DNA from: Polynucleobacter sp. 86C-FISCH
GTDB taxonomy: Bacteria > Pseudomonadota > Gammaproteobacteria > Burkholderiales > Burkholderiaceae
Direction: 5' to 3'
NCBI RefSeq assembly: GCF_018882415.1
Contig: NZ_JACVOL010000001.1
Location: 124,001-188,000, forward strand
DNA length: 64,000 nucleotides
In this document: in pieces, positions 50,449 through 57,752 of the stretch
Position numbering within the stretch: position 1 is the first letter of the stretch
How the letters are laid out: every line of letters begins with the position of its first letter
Program-made: the position numbers and the translations under genes
The notes under the pieces: generated by a model
Database searches by the model: none
Told to the model about the DNA's origin: nothing
The model's input: the letters and a program-made list of their open reading frames with translations, nothing else

Positions 50449-50799
50449 ATGATGAGTAACTTAACGCTATTTTTAGTCCAATGGGGCTTAACTTCTTTAT
50501 CCCTTTGGGTAGCTAGCTACATTTTTAGTGGCTTACGCTTTGCGGATGGTGGCTCTTTAATTATTGCCGCCCTACTTCTGGGTTTTGCCAACGCAATTGT
50601 TAAGCCATTATTGGTTCTTTTCACACTTCCGCTAACTGTAGTCACGATGGGCCTCTTCCTGCTCGTGATTAATGCCTTAGTGTTGATGCTTGTCTCTGCT
50701 GTAGTGAGTGGCTTTACGATTTCCAGCTTCTGGACTGCATTTTTTGCCAGCATCTTTATTTCTTTATTCAGCCTCTTTGTTAGCGGCTTAGTTTTCTAA
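50449..50799 (+). CDS. Phage-holin-like family (PF04020 type) membrane protein
   Basis: 116 residues with four hydrophobic helices, the mycobacterial-type phage holin 4 superfamily. LLGFANAIVKPLLVLFTLPL and LFLLVINALVLMLVSAVVSGF are typical. These are ordinary chromosomal genes in many bacteria and are not evidence for a prophage; I see no other phage gene here. Function unknown. Confidence 0.85.
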   Translation: MMSNLTLFLVQWGLTSLSLWVASYIFSGLRFADGGSLIIAALLLGFANAIVKPLLVLFTLPLTVVTMGLFLLVINALVLMLVSAVVSGFTISSFWTAFFASIFISLFSLFVSGLVF

Positions 50800-50825
50800 G
50801 AAATATTTTCCGAGCTTTGTTTCTC

Positions 50826-52637
50826 TTATTTGCTCGCTGAATAAATATCCGACCAAGAATGCAGCGCCGTTTTACAAGGCTGCGACTTGGTCGCCAAAGA
50901 TTTAGCATTCTCGGCAGCAATACTGATGCCGCCAGTCAAAAAGCCTAATCCAATCGAGACGGCACTATTGACCACCCCTTCTTTGTTGACCCCAGCTTTT
51001 GGATTTTGTAGGGTGCCTTCAATTTTTACCAAGCCCCCAAGATCTAAACCAGTTGTCAGTCCTGTTTTTTCTCTTGGATTGATGCTGATATTGAGGGCCT
51101 CACTGGCAAGGTTGACTGATCCAGATAGCGTAACGTCTAAACGATCTGTTTCAACGCCAACCGAATCCTGAATATTGACCATCCCATTGTTGACCGGTAG
51201 ATAGGCAACAGCACATTCCAAAATAGTTTGGTTAGATTTTTTTCGCATTGGATTGATTGCGTCAAAAACTGAAACAACAAAGTCTCCGCCCTTATTAATA
51301 AACTTCGAATCTAATTTTCCCTGCCCAACTGAAATCTGAATAGCGCCATTAGCGCGACTGACCAATTGATGTGGACTTACTCCGCTACCCTTAAGGTTCC
51401 AGGCTATGTGAGTGGCGCCCCCAGAAACTTTAGCGCTCGAATCAGCACTTGCGACTATCTGCTCCAAGCTAAAGTCTTTAGCAAGTCCCTTGATAGATAC
51501 TTTTGGAGCTAAACCATCAAAACTGGCAACAGAAATTTGTGCCTGCGCACTTCCCTTGCCAACATTGAAACTTAAATCATTTGCATCAATATTGTTTTTC
51601 TTAAATTGCAGTGTTGTTTTAAAGTTCGAAAATGGAGCCTGCCCTGGAACACCCAGCTCAGCAATGTTGACGTTGACTACTCCATCTGCCAAGGGCAGTA
51701 AATCGAAAGGCAATTTCTCGTCCGAGAAGAAATAATTACCTTGCGGTTTATGGGAAGTCGCAGTTGAAGCGCTTCCAGCCTTGCTGGCAACGGCGGCAGA
51801 CCCGGCCAATGGAGCCAAATCAAAGGATTTGGAATTCAACTGAATATTGAATGTCGGTAAAACCTGAGGCTTCTTGTCAATGTCACCCTTAATAGCGAGT
51901 GTTTTCCCATTTAAGGTGAGATCCAAATCCAGATCCATACTTACCGGAGACTGATCCCAAGCAAAGTAAGCATTACGCAAGGAACCCGTTGAACCTTTTA
52001 GATTCAGGCTATATTTTTCGTACTGAACATCCAACAGAATCGTCGACCTTCCTTCTCTACTACCCAAAGTTAGCTTCGGGAGATGAATGACTTTTGCAGC
52101 CTGATTGCCGTCTTGATAGCGGATGATGGCATCAACAATGTCCAGCGTCTTAATAGAAACAAATGTGCTATCCGCAGAATCGTTGCTTGCTGTATTGCCT
52201 GGGGCTTGGGTTGCCGAATCATTGTTAGTTAAGACTGGCGGAGTCAAATTCCAGTTACCCTCTCCACTCTTATTAGCTTGTAGGTTAGCCTCTAAACCTG
52301 TAACACCTATTCTGCTAATTTCAACGCTACCCTTGAGCAGTGGGAACAATCTAATATCCAACTCAATTTGCTTGAATGTCAGCATGTTGGGATTACTTGC
52401 CCAAGATGCATTACTCAATGAAACCTGTTCGGCCTTCACACTAATGGATGGGAAAAGATTAAGGCTAACTGGTCCAGTAATCTTGAGTTCCCGACCTGTA
52501 GCATCCTTGACCGATGAACTAAGGAGCTTAGTTAATTGCGTCGGATTAATAAAAGCAGCTGCGTACCAGGCGCCCAACCCTGCAACAGCCAGGATAGCTA
52601 TAAAAGCGATTAAGGAAATCTTCAGGGCTTTGTTCAC
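50826..52637 (-). CDS. asmA: AsmA family protein
   Basis: Inner-membrane-anchored periplasmic protein (603 aa) of the AsmA/TamB group thought to move lipids or control outer-membrane biogenesis. An N-terminal anchor (ISLIAFIAILAVAGLGAWYAA) is followed by the AsmA N-terminal domain with DATGRELKITGPVSLNLFPS and a C-terminal domain ending near LDLGGLVKIEGTLQNPK. A signal-like Gly/Ala segment and GFLTGGISIAAENAKSLATK near the end are usual for the family. Single gene, convergent with the holin-like gene. Confidence 0.9.
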   Translation of the reverse strand: MNKALKISLIAFIAILAVAGLGAWYAAAFINPTQLTKLLSSSVKDATGRELKITGPVSLNLFPSISVKAEQVSLSNASWASNPNMLTFKQIELDIRLFPLLKGSVEISRIGVTGLEANLQANKSGEGNWNLTPPVLTNNDSATQAPGNTASNDSADSTFVSIKTLDIVDAIIRYQDGNQAAKVIHLPKLTLGSREGRSTILLDVQYEKYSLNLKGSTGSLRNAYFAWDQSPVSMDLDLDLTLNGKTLAIKGDIDKKPQVLPTFNIQLNSKSFDLAPLAGSAAVASKAGSASTATSHKPQGNYFFSDEKLPFDLLPLADGVVNVNIAELGVPGQAPFSNFKTTLQFKKNNIDANDLSFNVGKGSAQAQISVASFDGLAPKVSIKGLAKDFSLEQIVASADSSAKVSGGATHIAWNLKGSGVSPHQLVSRANGAIQISVGQGKLDSKFINKGGDFVVSVFDAINPMRKKSNQTILECAVAYLPVNNGMVNIQDSVGVETDRLDVTLSGSVNLASEALNISINPREKTGLTTGLDLGGLVKIEGTLQNPKAGVNKEGVVNSAVSIGLGFLTGGISIAAENAKSLATKSQPCKTALHSWSDIYSASK

Positions 52638-52702
52638 CCAACCATTCTAAAGCGATCCAGGCAATCGACCGTCCTCAACCACCCCTAGACTAAAATACGC
52701 CT

Positions 52703-53047
52703 ATGAGTACAGATAATTTGCCAAATTGCCCTGCCTGCCAGGAAGATATGACCTATCCCGATGGGGAGAATTACGTTTGCGCCCAGTGTGGTCATGAATG
52801 GCCTATGGCTGCTGCCGCAGAAGAAATAGAGGCGGGATTGATCGTCAAAGACGCCAATGGCAATCTTTTGGCAGATGGCGATACTGTGACCCTCATTAAA
52901 GATTTAAAGGTTAAGGGCTCATCCACAACCCTCAAGGTTGGCACCAAAATCAAAGGTATTCGTTTAGTCTCTGGCGACCACGAAGTGGATTGCAAAACAG
53001 AAGCCGGCAATATGCTGCTCAAAGCTTGCTTCTTGAAGAAAGCCTAG
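52703..53047 (+). CDS. yjdM: YjdM/PhnA zinc-ribbon protein
   Basis: 114 residues: N-terminal zinc ribbon with CPACQEDM and CAQCGHEW, then a small beta domain ([32 protein letters not shown]). Named alkylphosphonate utilisation protein from its place near phn genes in E. coli, though no C-P bond chemistry has been shown for this protein. No phn genes are here, yet the neighbouring island is rich in phosphate genes. Confidence 0.93.
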   Translation: MSTDNLPNCPACQEDMTYPDGENYVCAQCGHEWPMAAAAEEIEAGLIVKDANGNLLADGDTVTLIKDLKVKGSSTTLKVGTKIKGIRLVSGDHEVDCKTEAGNMLLKACFLKKA

Positions 53048-53071
53048 ATCCAGTTTCAATCTAGGCTTTTT
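53041..53071 (+). terminator. yjdM terminator overlapping the stop codon
   Basis: Stem AGCCTAGAT/ATCTAGGCT followed by TTTTT; the left arm contains the TAG stop of yjdM. Confidence 0.85.
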
Positions 53072-53084
53072 CAGCAGAAATGAC

Positions 53085-53300
53085 TTAAGAGCTCGCCTTT
53101 TTAAGAACTGTGTATATCTGGTCCTTTAGCAAAAGCTTTTCCTTCTTCAAAATCTCAATCTCTTCTTGGGTGCTTGGCTCTGTATGAGCCTCCATTCTTT
53201 GGATCTTCTGGTCCAAATTATTGTGCTTATCAAATAAGTGCAGGAAGTGACGATCTGACGTTTTCAACTTGGTAATGAGTTCACGATATTCAGGAAACAT
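53085..53300 (-). CDS. YdcH/DUF465 small coiled-coil protein
   Basis: 71 residues with the DUF465 pattern: MFPEYRELITKLKTSDRHF, then FDKHNNLDQKIQRMEAH and a final KKEKLLLKDQIYTVLKK helix. Cytosolic, role unknown; common in proteobacteria. Convergent with yjdM. Confidence 0.88.
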   Translation of the reverse strand: MFPEYRELITKLKTSDRHFLHLFDKHNNLDQKIQRMEAHTEPSTQEEIEILKKEKLLLKDQIYTVLKKASS

Positions 53301-53518
53301 AGATCCTCTTGATATAAGGGTTATAGAAAACTGCCTGAGATCAGTTTAGCAATCCTGCATTCCAAGAACAATGCCCATGATGATCTTTTTGTTTTACCCC
53401 CTCCCCTTGTAATCTGCCGGAAAAACCCCATATAGGAAAGGCGAATTCCCTATGGAAATTGCAGTAATATCAGCTAGTGCATTAAGCACAATAACTACCA
53501 AAAGAAGGGTAATAGACC

Positions 53519-54397
53519 ATGGCTACAAAGAAGTCTCCAGCAAAAAAGAAAGTAGCTACTAAGGTGGTAACAAAAGCCCCTGCAAAAAAAGTTGTCAAGA
53601 AAGTTGCTGCTAAAAAAGTAGCAGCTAAAAAGACAGTGAAAAAGGTAGTGAAAAAACCAGCAGCGAAGAAAGTCGCTGCAAAGAAACCTGCCACTAAAAA
53701 AGTAGCAGCTAAGAAAACAACGACAAAGAAACCTGCGGCTAAAAAGCCAGCAGCAAAAAAAGTTGCCAAGAAGGCAGTAAAACAAGCTTCATCTAAAGCG
53801 CCCAAGGTAGATCAATACGGTCTAGAGCAAGATGATGAGTTTTACGGCTTGTATTTTGCGAAGTCTACGAACAAGGGCTTGGTTGAAGTAAAACCATGCA
53901 CCTTCTCATTGATGTACTGGTGGAAAGGCTTGCTTGGCTACCCTGACATGATTGAGATCTCCAAAGGAAGCAATACTGCAATGCTGCAGTTTGAATCTAC
54001 TTTTGGTGGTGGCGACTCTGGCGAGACCGAATTAACTGAAAAAGACGTACTGGATATTGATCACATCATTGAAGTCGATGAAGAAGAAATGATGATCTCC
54101 CTCTACTCTTATGTACCTATTCCAGTTCCTGAGAAATTGGTTGGAGCTTTGAGCCTTGCTGTTCTGAACATCAACCCAGAGACTCGTTATGGCAGCCTAG
54201 AAATATGCCCAACTGAGAACGAAGAAGGCGAAACCGAGCATTTCTTGCGCTATCGTGCAGCAACCTATTTGCGTGGCATTAAGTCTGGCAAAGTGGAAGC
54301 GATTGAAAGCATGGTTACCAATGGATCCGAGTTCTTCGGTCTTGCTTTAGATGCTATGTGTGTAAATAAGTCGATTAAGAAGTGGCTTCTTAGCTAA
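53519..54397 (+). CDS. Histone-H1-like tail fused to a YbjN-like globular domain
   Basis: Two-part protein (292 aa). Residues 1-95 are almost only Lys, Ala, Val, Pro and Thr in KKPAAKK/KKVAAKK repeats, as in bacterial H1-like and AlgP-type proteins; this part should bind nucleic acid or polyphosphate. Residues 98-292 form an acidic globular domain (FYGLYFAKSTNKGLVEVKPC; LSLAVLNINPETRYGSLEIC) that resembles the YbjN fold by eye, low certainty. No known family joins these two parts to my knowledge. About 220 bases upstream hold no gene. Next plus-strand gene is another Lys/Ala-rich protein. Function unknown. Confidence 0.8.
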   Translation: MATKKSPAKKKVATKVVTKAPAKKVVKKVAAKKVAAKKTVKKVVKKPAAKKVAAKKPATKKVAAKKTTTKKPAAKKPAAKKVAKKAVKQASSKAPKVDQYGLEQDDEFYGLYFAKSTNKGLVEVKPCTFSLMYWWKGLLGYPDMIEISKGSNTAMLQFESTFGGGDSGETELTEKDVLDIDHIIEVDEEEMMISLYSYVPIPVPEKLVGALSLAVLNINPETRYGSLEICPTENEEGETEHFLRYRAATYLRGIKSGKVEAIESMVTNGSEFFGLALDAMCVNKSIKKWLLS

Positions 54398-54412
54398 TTG
54401 AGCAACTGTTAA

Positions 54413-54433
54413 TGGCGGACTAACTATCCGCCA
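54413..54433 (+). terminator. Hairpin behind the H1-like fusion gene
   Basis: Perfect TGGCGGA/TCCGCCA stem, 7-base loop, without a T tract directly after. A second hairpin, AAAACGGTCA/TGACCGTTTT followed by T (54464-54486), lies just inside the 3' end of the convergent lipoprotein gene and may be the real stop point. Confidence 0.45.
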
Positions 54434-54688
54434 CTATCTGCAAAGGTAGATATAAGTTATGGGAAAACGGTCATTGACCGTTTTTCTGCTTTCTAGAATC
54501 GTCACAGTTCTTTTGCCCTGCTTCCTGCACTCCACAAGAGCCGCTTCCTGAGCTTCAGTCTCTTTAGCCGTCTTGGGTGCATGCACTCCAATCGTTCCAT
54601 CCGATTGTTGATAGACACCGAATTCACTCTGAGGAGTTGAGCAAGCTGCCAACAGAAGACCAAGAAGAGCAACTAAGTAACGAATCAT
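54434..54688 (-). CDS. Small putative lipoprotein
   Basis: 84 residues with a lipoprotein signal MIRYLVALLGLLLAACS (lipobox LLAAC, Cys16). The mature part has one Cys at CRKQGKR and another near the end (YIYLCR), which could form a disulfide. I do not recognise a family. It is divergent from the Pho-box promoter of the coiled-coil/PPK2 operon (54756-54773). Confidence 0.7.
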   Translation of the reverse strand: MIRYLVALLGLLLAACSTPQSEFGVYQQSDGTIGVHAPKTAKETEAQEAALVECRKQGKRTVTILESRKTVNDRFPITYIYLCR

Positions 54689-54755
54689 TTTAAAGAATGC
54701 CTCAAGATTTAAAAGTCACTCTATTCTAGGGCACGCTAAAGTAAAGATTAGAGAA

Positions 54756-54773
54756 CCGTCATAAAAGTGTCAT
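54756..54773 (+). promoter_or_regulatory. Pho-box candidate 1, ppk2 operon
   Basis: CCGTCAT-aaaa-GTGTCAT, two 7-base direct repeats 4 bases apart, 12 of 14 positions matching the E. coli Pho box (CTGTCAT-N4-CTGTCAT). It lies 71 bases before the ATG at 54845. Binding by PhoB is inferred. Confidence 0.75.
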
Positions 54774-54844
54774 ATTTGCTTGAAATTGATAGATTTAAAA
54801 CGTAGGATGGGCTTAATAGTCCATAAATCAAAATAAGGAAAAAC

Positions 54845-55123
54845 ATGAGCCAAAAGAAACTAGTGAAGCAACTATTGAAAAAACTCGATAAATTAGAGTC
54901 CGATAGAGAAAAGCTCATCGATAAGCTGGCAAAAGCTTTGGACAAGCTGGAGAAAAAGGTGGCCGATAAGAAGGCCCCCGCCAAGAAATCAACTGCAGCA
55001 AAAAAAGCGCCTGCAAAGAAGGCCCCAGTGAAGAAGGTTGCTGCAAAGAAGGCTCCTACCAAAAAGGCGCCGGCTAAAAGAGCTGCCGCTAAAAAGCCCG
55101 TGGTCAATACCGAAGCAAGTTAA
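54845..55123 (+). CDS. Histone-H1-like Lys/Ala-rich protein coupled to PPK2
   Basis: 92 residues in two parts: an N-terminal charged helix with coiled-coil heptads (LVKQLLKKLDKLESDREKLI, about 1-40) and a C-terminal tail of KKAPAKK-type repeats (about 41-86), strongly basic. The start follows an AAGGA site. The stop overlaps the ppk2 start (TAATG), so the two are made together, under a Pho box. H1-like AlgP of Pseudomonas has been tied to polyphosphate granules; by analogy this protein may organise polyphosphate or tether it to DNA. That is inference. Confidence 0.85.
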   Translation: MSQKKLVKQLLKKLDKLESDREKLIDKLAKALDKLEKKVADKKAPAKKSTAAKKAPAKKAPVKKVAAKKAPTKKAPAKRAAAKKPVVNTEAS

Positions 55124-55896
55124 TGGGTCACAAAAACAAAGAAAAGCTAGAGGATTCTAGTTACGACTCTGAACTTCGCCAATTGCAAATTGAGTTGGTG
55201 AAGCTGCAAAACAGCCTCATCAAAAATGGTGATCAGATCCTAGTCATATTAGAGGGTCGAGATACAGCAGGCAAAGATGGAACTATTAAAGCCATCACAG
55301 AACATCTGAGCCCACGTGAAACTCGTATTGTTGCGCTTGGCAAACCATCGGATAGCGAATCTGCAGAGTGGTACTTTCAGAGGTATGTGGCGCAACTACC
55401 AAAACAAGGTGAGTTCGTCCTATTCAACCGCAGTTGGTATAACCGTGCTGGCGTTGAACGCGTTATGAATTTCTGCACCAAAGCTCAATACGTTAATTTC
55501 ATAGAAACCGTAAATGACTTTGAATCCATCCTAGTGCGCTCAGACATCACTATCCTGAAATACTATCTAGACATTTCCAAGAAAGAGCAGGCTTTGCGTC
55601 TTAAAGCTAGGGAAAATGATCCTCTAAAGCAGTGGAAGATTAGCCCTATTGATCAGCAAGCGCAGAAAAATTGGAATGCCTACAGCAAATGTAGAGATGA
55701 AATGCTAGAAAAAACTAGCCCCAAAGCTGCGCCCTGGACAATCGTTAAAGCTAACGACAAGAAACTGACTCACTTAAATTTAATTCGAGATTTACTCTCT
55801 AGAGTTTCTTACCCAGGAAAAGATAAGGCTCTTTTGAAGACAGATAAAGAAATCGCCTTTAAATGGGATGGCGATTTATCTAAACTCGAAAAATAA
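55123..55896 (+). CDS. ppk2: Polyphosphate kinase 2 (PPK2), copy A
   Basis: Single-domain PPK2 (257 aa), interconverting nucleoside phosphates with polyphosphate. Walker A GRDTAGKDGT (about 45-54) is present; the lid/Walker B region reads F101-N102-R103-SWYNRAGVE, where most family members have Asp at 102 (AAC at 55426-55428). KPSDSESAEWYFQRYVAQLP and SPIDQQAQKNWNAYSKCRDE are family motifs. It is coupled to the Lys/Ala-rich gene. Class (ADP or AMP substrate) cannot be read safely. Confidence 0.92.
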   Translation: MGHKNKEKLEDSSYDSELRQLQIELVKLQNSLIKNGDQILVILEGRDTAGKDGTIKAITEHLSPRETRIVALGKPSDSESAEWYFQRYVAQLPKQGEFVLFNRSWYNRAGVERVMNFCTKAQYVNFIETVNDFESILVRSDITILKYYLDISKKEQALRLKARENDPLKQWKISPIDQQAQKNWNAYSKCRDEMLEKTSPKAAPWTIVKANDKKLTHLNLIRDLLSRVSYPGKDKALLKTDKEIAFKWDGDLSKLEK

Positions 55897-55902
55897 AATT
55901 CT

Positions 55903-56808
55903 TTAGAAGACTTCAGGCACGTACATTTCTGGAGGTACTGGGCCCCTTAAATAATCTGGATTATGTACGCGTGCAGGCAATGTAATCAGAGGATGATCAA
56001 TTTCTTTATAGGGAATTTGATTTAGCAAATGGGTAATACAGTTTAAGCGGGCCTTTTTCTTATCATTGGCAGCAACTACCCACCACGGCGCCTCTGGAAT
56101 ATGCGTGCGCTCAAGCATTGTCTCTTTGGCCTTGGTATAGGCCTCCCATAGCCTTCTTGCCTCTAAATCCATTGGGCTTAATTTCCACTGCTTGAGTGGA
56201 TCATGAATACGCATCATGAAGCGGTTGTACTGTTCATCATCAGAAATAGAGAACCAGTATTTAATTAAGATAATGCCTGAGCTAATCATCATGCGCTCAA
56301 GATCAGGAACCGTTCTTAAAAATTCCTCGTATTCGTAATCGGTACAGAACCCCATCACCCTCTCTACACCAGCACGGTTGTACCAACTACGATCAAATAA
56401 AACGATCTCGCCGCCTGCGGGTAAATGGGAAATATATCTCTGGAAATACCACTGTGTCTTTTCACGTTCATTGGGTGCCGGTAAAGCAACTACCTTGCAC
56501 ACGCGGGGATTAAGACGCTGGGTAATCCGTTTAATAGCGCCGCCCTTACCTGCAGAATCACGACCTTCAAATAGAACCGCAACCTTGAGCTTATTCTCTA
56601 CAACCCAGTCTTGTAGCTTTACCAACTCACCCTGAAGCCTAAAAAGCTCTTTGAAGTAAACATTACGGGGGATTTGGGAGCTCTCACTACCATCAGGCGA
56701 TAGACGATCATCATCGAGCTCCATTTCAAGCTCTTCATCCATGCTGTCAAGAATCTCTTCTTGAGCACGGCGATACCACTCGGCCATTTCCTTATGCTTT
56801 GATGTCAT
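55903..56808 (-). CDS. ppk2: Polyphosphate kinase 2 (PPK2), copy B
   Basis: Second PPK2 (301 aa), convergent with copy A. Walker A GRDSAGKGGA (about 82-91) and the full LFDRSWYNRAGVERVMGF (Asp139) are intact, unlike copy A. An acidic N-terminal extension of about 45 residues (DEELEMELDDDR) precedes the core. ATG at 56808 is chosen: GGGAG lies 9 bases before it, and the first in-frame ATG at 56832 overlaps the likely -10. A Pho-box-like repeat at 56848-56865 precedes it. Probably makes polyphosphate or regenerates nucleotides. Confidence 0.93.
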   Translation of the reverse strand: MTSKHKEMAEWYRRAQEEILDSMDEELEMELDDDRLSPDGSESSQIPRNVYFKELFRLQGELVKLQDWVVENKLKVAVLFEGRDSAGKGGAIKRITQRLNPRVCKVVALPAPNEREKTQWYFQRYISHLPAGGEIVLFDRSWYNRAGVERVMGFCTDYEYEEFLRTVPDLERMMISSGIILIKYWFSISDDEQYNRFMMRIHDPLKQWKLSPMDLEARRLWEAYTKAKETMLERTHIPEAPWWVVAANDKKKARLNCITHLLNQIPYKEIDHPLITLPARVHNPDYLRGPVPPEMYVPEVF

Positions 56809-56847
56809 TAGCTTCAACTCCCTATAGTGCATTTATAGTGAGAAATG

Positions 56848-56865
56848 ATGACATATTTATTACAT
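56848..56865 (-). promoter_or_regulatory. Pho-box candidate 2, ppk2 copy B
   Basis: Minus strand ATGTAAT-aaat-ATGTCAT, 11 of 14 positions matching the Pho box. It spans the stop codon of the upstream acyltransferase gene. A TATAAA -10 lies at 56832-56837, about 10 bases after it, the usual Pho arrangement. Confidence 0.6.
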
Positions 56866-57648
56866 CGAGCGCAGTTCGACCTTTAAATGATCAGAAATAG
56901 TCTCTTGGCTGTGCAAAGCTAACCACTTTCGATCATTAGATCTTTCTGGAGCGGATCCAGAGGGGGGTATAAAGGTTAGCTGCGCAATCAACTGGCGATT
57001 GCGCAAAATCATAGCCATAGACTCCAACAACCCCATTTCACCCACAAAAGCTGCAACATCACTTCTTTCGCCGGTTACTGACGAATAATAGGCAATCGCC
57101 AAGGAATAGACGGGCGCATCAGCAATCACCGCCGATTCAAATAAATTAGGCTTAAATGGCAAAACACTCGTCCCTGCTGTGGAAGTACCCTCCGGAAAGA
57201 TGCAGACAGACTGAGTTTTAAGAACCTTAGCAACCTCTCCTGCAATATGCTTGCCATGTCGGGAATTGTCTCGCTTGATAAATACCGTACCCAATTGCTT
57301 TGCCATCCATCCAAATATAGGCCAACCTTCTACATCGGATTTTGCTACGAACCGGATAGGCTTAAAGGCATTAATTGCATGGATATCCATCCATGAGATG
57401 TGATTTGACGCCAATAGAAATGGTGAATCAGGAAGAATGGATTGATTTTTTAGTCTTAGCTCGATGCCAAAAATATTTAGCAATCTTTTTGACCAAGCCT
57501 GAATCAGCTTATTTTTCTTTTTTTGATCCGCGAAGGGAAACTGAAAAGATAAAGTAGCCAAGCCAGCAATCACGTGAGCCCATACCAGAACCCAACACCA
57601 AGCCATTGATGTATTTCGAGATTGATTTAGGGGATATTTCTTGCTCAT
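56860..57648 (-). CDS. PlsC/OlsA-like 1-acyl-glycerol-3-phosphate acyltransferase
   Basis: Membrane-associated O-acyltransferase (262 aa). Catalytic block NHISWMD (H-x4-D) is near residues 88-94 and the phosphate-binding block FPEGTS follows about 65 residues later. The N-terminal helix (CWVLVWAHVIAGLATLSFQF) is an anchor. Start at 57648 (MSKKYPLNQS); an ATG at 57660 is an alternative. Given OlsB 2.4 kb away, this could be OlsA, acylating lyso-ornithine lipid, rather than PlsC of phosphatidate synthesis; sequence alone does not decide. Divergent from plcP across a Pho-box region. Confidence 0.88.
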   Translation of the reverse strand: MSKKYPLNQSRNTSMAWCWVLVWAHVIAGLATLSFQFPFADQKKKNKLIQAWSKRLLNIFGIELRLKNQSILPDSPFLLASNHISWMDIHAINAFKPIRFVAKSDVEGWPIFGWMAKQLGTVFIKRDNSRHGKHIAGEVAKVLKTQSVCIFPEGTSTAGTSVLPFKPNLFESAVIADAPVYSLAIAYYSSVTGERSDVAAFVGEMGLLESMAMILRNRQLIAQLTFIPPSGSAPERSNDRKWLALHSQETISDHLKVELRSM

Positions 57649-57688
57649 ATGGATTAGCAATATAAATCAAATTCCAATAATTATTGCA

Positions 57689-57728
57689 TCGTCACAAAAC
57701 TGCCTCAGAACTGTCATGCTGCTTTCAC
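57689..57728 (+). promoter_or_regulatory. Pho-box candidate 3, tandem, plcP operon
   Basis: Four 11-base units in register: TCGTCACaaaa, CTGCCTCagaa, CTGTCATgctg, CTTTCAC. The last two form CTGTCAT-N4-CTTTCAC, 12 of 14 positions matching the Pho box. A weak -10 (TAATAC) starts 12 bases downstream at 57741. The region is shared with the divergent acyltransferase gene. Confidence 0.75.
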
Positions 57729-57752
57729 ACTCTATTGGCTTAATACTGTTTC

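Noticed and set aside
50449..50799. Holin family gene as a sign of a prophage
   Set aside because: No other phage gene, integrase or attachment repeat is nearby; this family is widespread in chromosomes.
53482..53805. Minus-strand Ala/Phe-rich open frames opposite the Lys/Ala-rich gene
   Set aside because: They mirror the AAG/GCT repeats of the plus-strand gene; no signal, start site or family. The same holds for 54748-55107.
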